36,931 nt of DNA from Clostridiales bacterium (GTDB taxonomy: Bacteria > Bacillota > Clostridia > Lachnospirales > Lachnospiraceae), in contig JAQXKO010000023.1 of assembly GCA_029010495.1 (NCBI GenBank), positions 1-36,931 of the forward strand, read 5' to 3'. The notes under the pieces are model-generated. The model saw only the letters and a list, made by a program, of their open reading frames with translations, had not been told where the DNA came from and did not search any database. Of the stretch, positions 33,922 through 36,931 are shown one piece after another (within the stretch, counting starts at the first letter, position 1; the number at the start of each line of letters is the position of its first letter). Made by a program: the position numbers and the translations under genes.

Positions 33922-35463
33922 ATGATTAAAGAGACTATTCTTGTTCTTGATTTTGGCGGTCAGTACAATCAGCTCATCGCCAGAAGAGTGAGGGAGTGCA
34001 ATGTATATGCAGAGGTAAAACCGTATACAATGAGTCTTGAAGAGATTAAGGCTATGGCACCTAAGGGTATTATTTTTACCGGAGGGCCAAACAGCGTATA
34101 TGATAAAAAATCTCCACATTATGACAAAGCCATATTTGAACTCGGCATCCCTATTCTCGGAATCTGTTATGGTTCACAGCTTATGGCCTATGAGCTTGGC
34201 GGTGAGGTTGCAACCGCACCTGTCAGTGAATACGGACATACCGAAGTGACAGTAGATAACAGCTCTGTAATTTTCAAAAATGTTTCAAAGGTAACGACCT
34301 GCTGGATGAGTCATACCGATTATATCGCAAAGGCTCCTGAGGGCTTCAGAATAACGGCTACAACGCCGGTTTGTCCCGTAGCCGCCATGGAAAATGCAGA
34401 AAAGAAGCTATATGCAACGCAGTTTCATCCCGAGGTAATGCATACAAAGCAGGGTCATGAGATACTTCATGATTTCGTATATAATGTATGCGGCTGTAAG
34501 GGCGACTGGAAGATGGACGACTTTGTAAAGACCTCTATTGAAGCTCTTCGCGAAAAGATCGGAACCGGCAAGGTGCTCTGCGCATTGTCGGGCGGTGTGG
34601 ATTCTTCAGTTGCGGCGGTTTTGTTATCAAAGGCAATCGGAAAACAGCTTACATGTGTCTTTGTTGATCATGGTCTTCTTAGAAAAAATGAGGGCGATGA
34701 GGTTGAGGCAGTATTTGGTCCAAAGGGCAACTACGAGTTGAATTTTATCAGGGTAAATGCAGCTGACAGATTTTATGCTAAGCTGGCCGGCAAGACAGAG
34801 CCCGAAGAAAAACGTAAGATAATCGGTGAAGAATTCATAAGAATCTTCGAGGAAGAAGCAAAGAAAATCGGTGCTGTTGACTTCCTTGTACAAGGAACAA
34901 TTTATCCTGACGTAATAGAATCGGGACTTGGCAAATCAGCAGTAATCAAGAGTCACCATAATGTAGGTGGACTTCCGAGTGTAGTTGATTTCAAGGAAAT
35001 TATTGAGCCTCTGAGAATGTTATTTAAGGATGAGGTAAGAAAGGCCGGACTTGAGCTTGGCATACCTCACAATCTTGTATTTCGTCAGCCGTTCCCGGGT
35101 CCGGGACTCGGTGTACGTATTGTAGGTGAAGTAACAGCCGATAAGGTAAGAATCGTGCAGGATGCAGATGCAATCTACCGCGAGGAGCTTGCCCGGGCAG
35201 GCGTTGACGCATCACTCGGTCAGTACTTTGCCGCACTCACAAATATGCGTTCCGTAGGAGTAATGGGAGATTTCAGAACCTATGACTACGCAGTAGCACT
35301 CAGAGCAGTCTTAACATCAGACTTTATGACTGCAGAAGCTGCTGAAATTCCATGGCCAGTGCTCAGCAAGGTTACAAACCGTATCGTTAACGAAGTAAAA
35401 GGAGTTAACCGCGTAATGTATGATTGCACCTCAAAGCCACCAAGTACGATTGAGTTTGAATAA
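33922..35463 (+). CDS. guaA: GMP synthase (glutamine-hydrolysing)
   Basis: Makes GMP from XMP, glutamine and ATP. Class I glutaminase domain (1-190) with nucleophile Cys82 in LGICYGSQ and the H-P-E triad residues in QFHPEVMH; the ATP pyrophosphatase domain has SGGVDSS at 223-229; the C-terminal dimerisation domain follows and ends in P-P-S-T-I-E-F-E, normal for the family. Length of 513 is standard. I chose the ATG at 33922 ([18 protein letters not shown]) with AGGAGG upstream; the longer frame starting at 33841 adds 27 residues with no site. The 3' end of guaA is a well-known attachment site for integrative elements, and the sequence after the gene changes character. Confidence 0.97.
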   Translation: MIKETILVLDFGGQYNQLIARRVRECNVYAEVKPYTMSLEEIKAMAPKGIIFTGGPNSVYDKKSPHYDKAIFELGIPILGICYGSQLMAYELGGEVATAPVSEYGHTEVTVDNSSVIFKNVSKVTTCWMSHTDYIAKAPEGFRITATTPVCPVAAMENAEKKLYATQFHPEVMHTKQGHEILHDFVYNVCGCKGDWKMDDFVKTSIEALREKIGTGKVLCALSGGVDSSVAAVLLSKAIGKQLTCVFVDHGLLRKNEGDEVEAVFGPKGNYELNFIRVNAADRFYAKLAGKTEPEEKRKIIGEEFIRIFEEEAKKIGAVDFLVQGTIYPDVIESGLGKSAVIKSHHNVGGLPSVVDFKEIIEPLRMLFKDEVRKAGLELGIPHNLVFRQPFPGPGLGVRIVGEVTADKVRIVQDADAIYREELARAGVDASLGQYFAALTNMRSVGVMGDFRTYDYAVALRAVLTSDFMTAEAAEIPWPVLSKVTNRIVNEVKGVNRVMYDCTSKPPSTIEFE

Positions 35464-35470
35464 TTACAAA

Positions 35471-35516
35471 AAGCTCGCAAATGCCCGTAAAATGGGGATT
35501 TGTGAGCTTGTTTTTT
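35471..35516 (+). terminator. Terminator of guaA
   Basis: Stem AAGCTCGCAAATGCCC (35471-35486) with GGGGATTTGTGAGCTT (35494-35509), one mismatch and one G-T pair, 7-nt loop, followed by G and seven T. Confidence 0.9.
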
Positions 35517-35519
35517 TGC

Positions 35520-35541
35520 TTTTGGTACTATTTTGGTACTA
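35520..35541. repeat. Perfect tandem repeat TTTTGGTACTA x2 behind guaA
   Basis: Two identical, directly adjacent 11-mers at 35520-35530 and 35531-35541. Short repeats of this size at the boundary of a guaA-linked island can be arm or core sites of a tyrosine recombinase; no integrase lies in the window. Confidence 0.55.
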
Positions 35542-35584
35542 CAATGGGAATTATAGCCAGTATATAAGCCATTTTCACGACTTA

Positions 35585-35758
35585 TCACTCTGGAAACTTT
35601 ATTTTCCATTCAAAATATTCTTCAGGTGTAATTTTACCTGTAGATAATTCTATTTTCTTTTTATTCCATTCTAATAAGAAATCGTTTACCAATCCATAGT
35701 TAAATGTTACAGCCACAGGCGTGCCTGAAATACTTGATTCCGGCTCGTTATAAGTCAT
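35585..35758 (-). pseudogene. Unrecognised small gene or 5'-truncated remnant
   Basis: The first usable ATG gives 57 residues ending FLLEWNKKKIELSTGKITPEEYFEWKIKFPE, a plausible folded protein end. The same frame stays open upstream with protein-like sequence (DKRTLNTLTPVNDDKDVKM) to about 35,830, but offers no ATG, GTG or TTG and no ribosome site. I read it as a gene that lost its 5' end. It points back at guaA. I do not recognise the family. Confidence 0.4.
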
Positions 35759-35839
35759 TTTAACATCTTTATCATCATTTACAGGAGTTAATGTGTTAAG
35801 TGTTCTTTTATCTAAAAAGAAATTTGAAATGATAATACA

Positions 35840-36070
35840 TTGATTGAAGGTTTTAATCGGGAGCAGATCACAATTGCAGTATTTACTATAATGGATGAAC
35901 ATATTTCAAGTATGCTGCAGTTAAAATCTTGTTCAAAACAGTATTTAGAGATGATTTCAATAATTAAAGATAAGAATACTTCACCTACGGTGGGGGAAAT
36001 AATTGAAATGATTGAAAACCGTCCAGATTCTTTACAATATATGAGAAATTCTCCCGCCTGCGTTTTTTAA
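35840..36070 (+). CDS. Unrecognised short ORF, possibly truncated
   Basis: Seventy-six codons from a TTG at 35840, or fewer from an ATG at 35891, with amphipathic helical sequence (ISSMLQLKSCSKQYLEMISIIKD) and a Cys-containing tail. No good ribosome binding site precedes either start. It runs divergently from the minus-strand remnant that begins about 10 bp away, which suggests a rearrangement junction there. I do not recognise it; it may be a leftover of an insertion. Confidence 0.35.
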   Translation: MIEGFNREQITIAVFTIMDEHISSMLQLKSCSKQYLEMISIIKDKNTSPTVGEIIEMIENRPDSLQYMRNSPACVF

Positions 36071-36166
36071 TTACATCATCAATTGATTAATTACGTCATT
36101 TTGCGAAAAATGATGTAATTGACATTGACAATGAGTATAATAAGTGTTATTATTTAATTGCATCAT
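36071..36166. promoter_or_regulatory. Four TTRCRTCAT half-sites around the fic promoter
   Basis: TTACATCAT (36071-36079), TTACGTCAT (36091-36099), inverted copy ATGATGTAA (36110-36118) and TTGCATCAT (36158-36166). The second and third form a near-perfect 14-bp inverted repeat (36089-36102 with 36107-36120, one G-T). They lie directly upstream of the -35 and over the predicted start, the position of a repressor array. Confidence 0.55.
36125..36153 (+). promoter_or_regulatory. Strong sigma-A promoter of the Fic gene
   Basis: Perfect TTGACA at 36125-36130, 17 bp, TATTAT at 36148-36153. A second TTGACA lies six bases upstream. Start near 36160, leader about 50 nt. Confidence 0.65.
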
Positions 36167-36211
36167 TATATCCATTTATGAGTGAATTGATGTTTGAATG
36201 AGGATATTGAA

Positions 36212-36931
36212 ATGAGAAACTTTGATTACAGTAAAAAATGGGGAAAACTACTGACGCCGGAAATCGTGGCTTTGCTTACACAGATTCATGAATATAAAGG
36301 TGAGCAGTCACTGTTTATAGAAGCCAAAGCGGATACTTTGACGCAACTGGTTGAGATTGCCAAGATTCAAAGTACTGAGGCATCCAACAAGATTGAAGGC
36401 ATCTATACTTCTGATGCAAGACTAAAAGCACTTGTTAAAGATAAGACTACGCCTAGGACGAGAAACGAGCGCGAGATTGCCGGATACAGGGATGTGCTTA
36501 ATACAATCCATGAGAGCCATGATTATATATCGATAAGACCGAATATGATCCTTCAGCTTCATAGAGATCTTTACAAGTTTGAAGGATATGATATCGGCGG
36601 AAAGTATAAAGCTGCGGATAACGTGATTGAGGAAGAAGACGAACAAGGCAACAAGTTCGTGCGATTCAGACCGGTTCTTGCATGGGAAACGCCGGAAGCA
36701 GTCGAGAATCTTTGCAATGAGTTTGATAAAGCTCTCGGAACCGGAACAATTGATCCGCTTCTTCTGATACCGATGTTTATATTGGATTTCCTGTGCATCC
36801 ACCCGTTTAATGACGGTAACGGAAGAATGAGCAGACTACTTACATTGTTGATGCTATATAGGGCCGGATACATTGTTGGAAAGTATATCAGTATCGAGCA
36901 CCTGATTGAAAAGACGAAAGAATCATATTAT
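36212..36931 (+). CDS. Fic-family protein (AMPylase type), 5' part; runs off the window
   Basis: Fic enzymes transfer AMP or other nucleotide parts to hydroxyl side chains of target proteins. The catalytic motif HPFNDGNGR is at 197-205 with His197. An N-terminal helix carries S-N-K-I-E-G at 58-63, the (S/T)xxxE(G/N) inhibitory motif, so the protein is the self-inhibited class II form and needs no separate antitoxin. The frame is open for 240 codons to the edge, so the C-terminal part, often a winged helix in this subfamily, is missing. Start at 36212 follows GAGG at about 9 nt. It stands behind a strong promoter with an operator array in probable island DNA. Confidence 0.88.
   Translation, partial: MRNFDYSKKWGKLLTPEIVALLTQIHEYKGEQSLFIEAKADTLTQLVEIAKIQSTEASNKIEGIYTSDARLKALVKDKTTPRTRNEREIAGYRDVLNTIHESHDYISIRPNMILQLHRDLYKFEGYDIGGKYKAADNVIEEEDEQGNKFVRFRPVLAWETPEAVENLCNEFDKALGTGTIDPLLLIPMFILDFLCIHPFNDGNGRMSRLLTLLMLYRAGYIVGKYISIEHLIEKTKESYY

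Overview
The window reads as the chromosome of an anaerobic, low-GC Firmicute, most likely a Lachnospiraceae relative (Butyrivibrio/Roseburia/Eubacterium-like). The evidence is strong GGAGG ribosome binding sites, AT-rich spacers with intrinsic terminators, a pyruvate formate-lyase with its activase, an ATP-type PEP carboxykinase, a CE2-like esterase lipoprotein, a DUF1292 protein and a VTC/DUF4956 pair. The assignment is inferred from gene content and not from any marker RNA; I found no rRNA or tRNA gene.

Layout. 1-0.85 kb: the 3' end of a type I restriction subunit (hsdR) with a probable frameshifted small membrane ORF behind it. 0.95-4.4 kb: CE2-like esterase lipoprotein, then DUF1292 and pckA on the minus strand. 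4.7-6.2 kb: VTC-domain protein plus the membrane protein DUF4956. 6.3-10.5 kb: translation genes, namely trpS and three tRNA-modifying enzymes (mnmA, tcdA, a TtcA-like PP-loop protein). 10.6-15.1 kb: dCMP deaminase, a Crp/Fnr regulator, pflB and pflA. The pflB promoter carries a perfect 14-bp palindrome at the class II activator position, so the adjacent Crp/Fnr protein is the obvious candidate activator. 15.2-22.2 kb: an MreB-family protein, recD2, a sugar nucleotidyltransferase, comF, cvfB (minus strand) and a CPBP-family membrane protease.

22.2-23.17 kb is a gene-free stretch of about 960 bp. It holds six DnaA boxes (three perfect TTATCCACA, one TTATACACA, two with one mismatch) within 160 bp, three in each orientation facing each other, plus six scattered TGTCGA/GTCGAA motifs resembling Spo0A boxes. 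No dnaA, dnaN or rpmH lies nearby and gene orientation does not switch here, so I read it as a DnaA-box cluster rather than as oriC. It is the most unusual non-coding element in the window.

23.2-35.5 kb is a plus-strand run: secA, prfB (without the usual programmed frameshift), uvrB-uvrA-yfbR-like, a NYN/PIN-like protein with a repeat-rich charged tail, and guaA. After the guaA terminator the character changes. There is a perfect tandem 11-bp repeat, two short ORFs that look like broken remnants, and a partial Fic-family AMPylase-type gene running off the window. The Fic gene sits behind a strong promoter surrounded by four TTRCRTCAT half-sites. The 3' end of guaA is a known integration target for mobile islands, so 35.5 kb to the end is probably accessory DNA.
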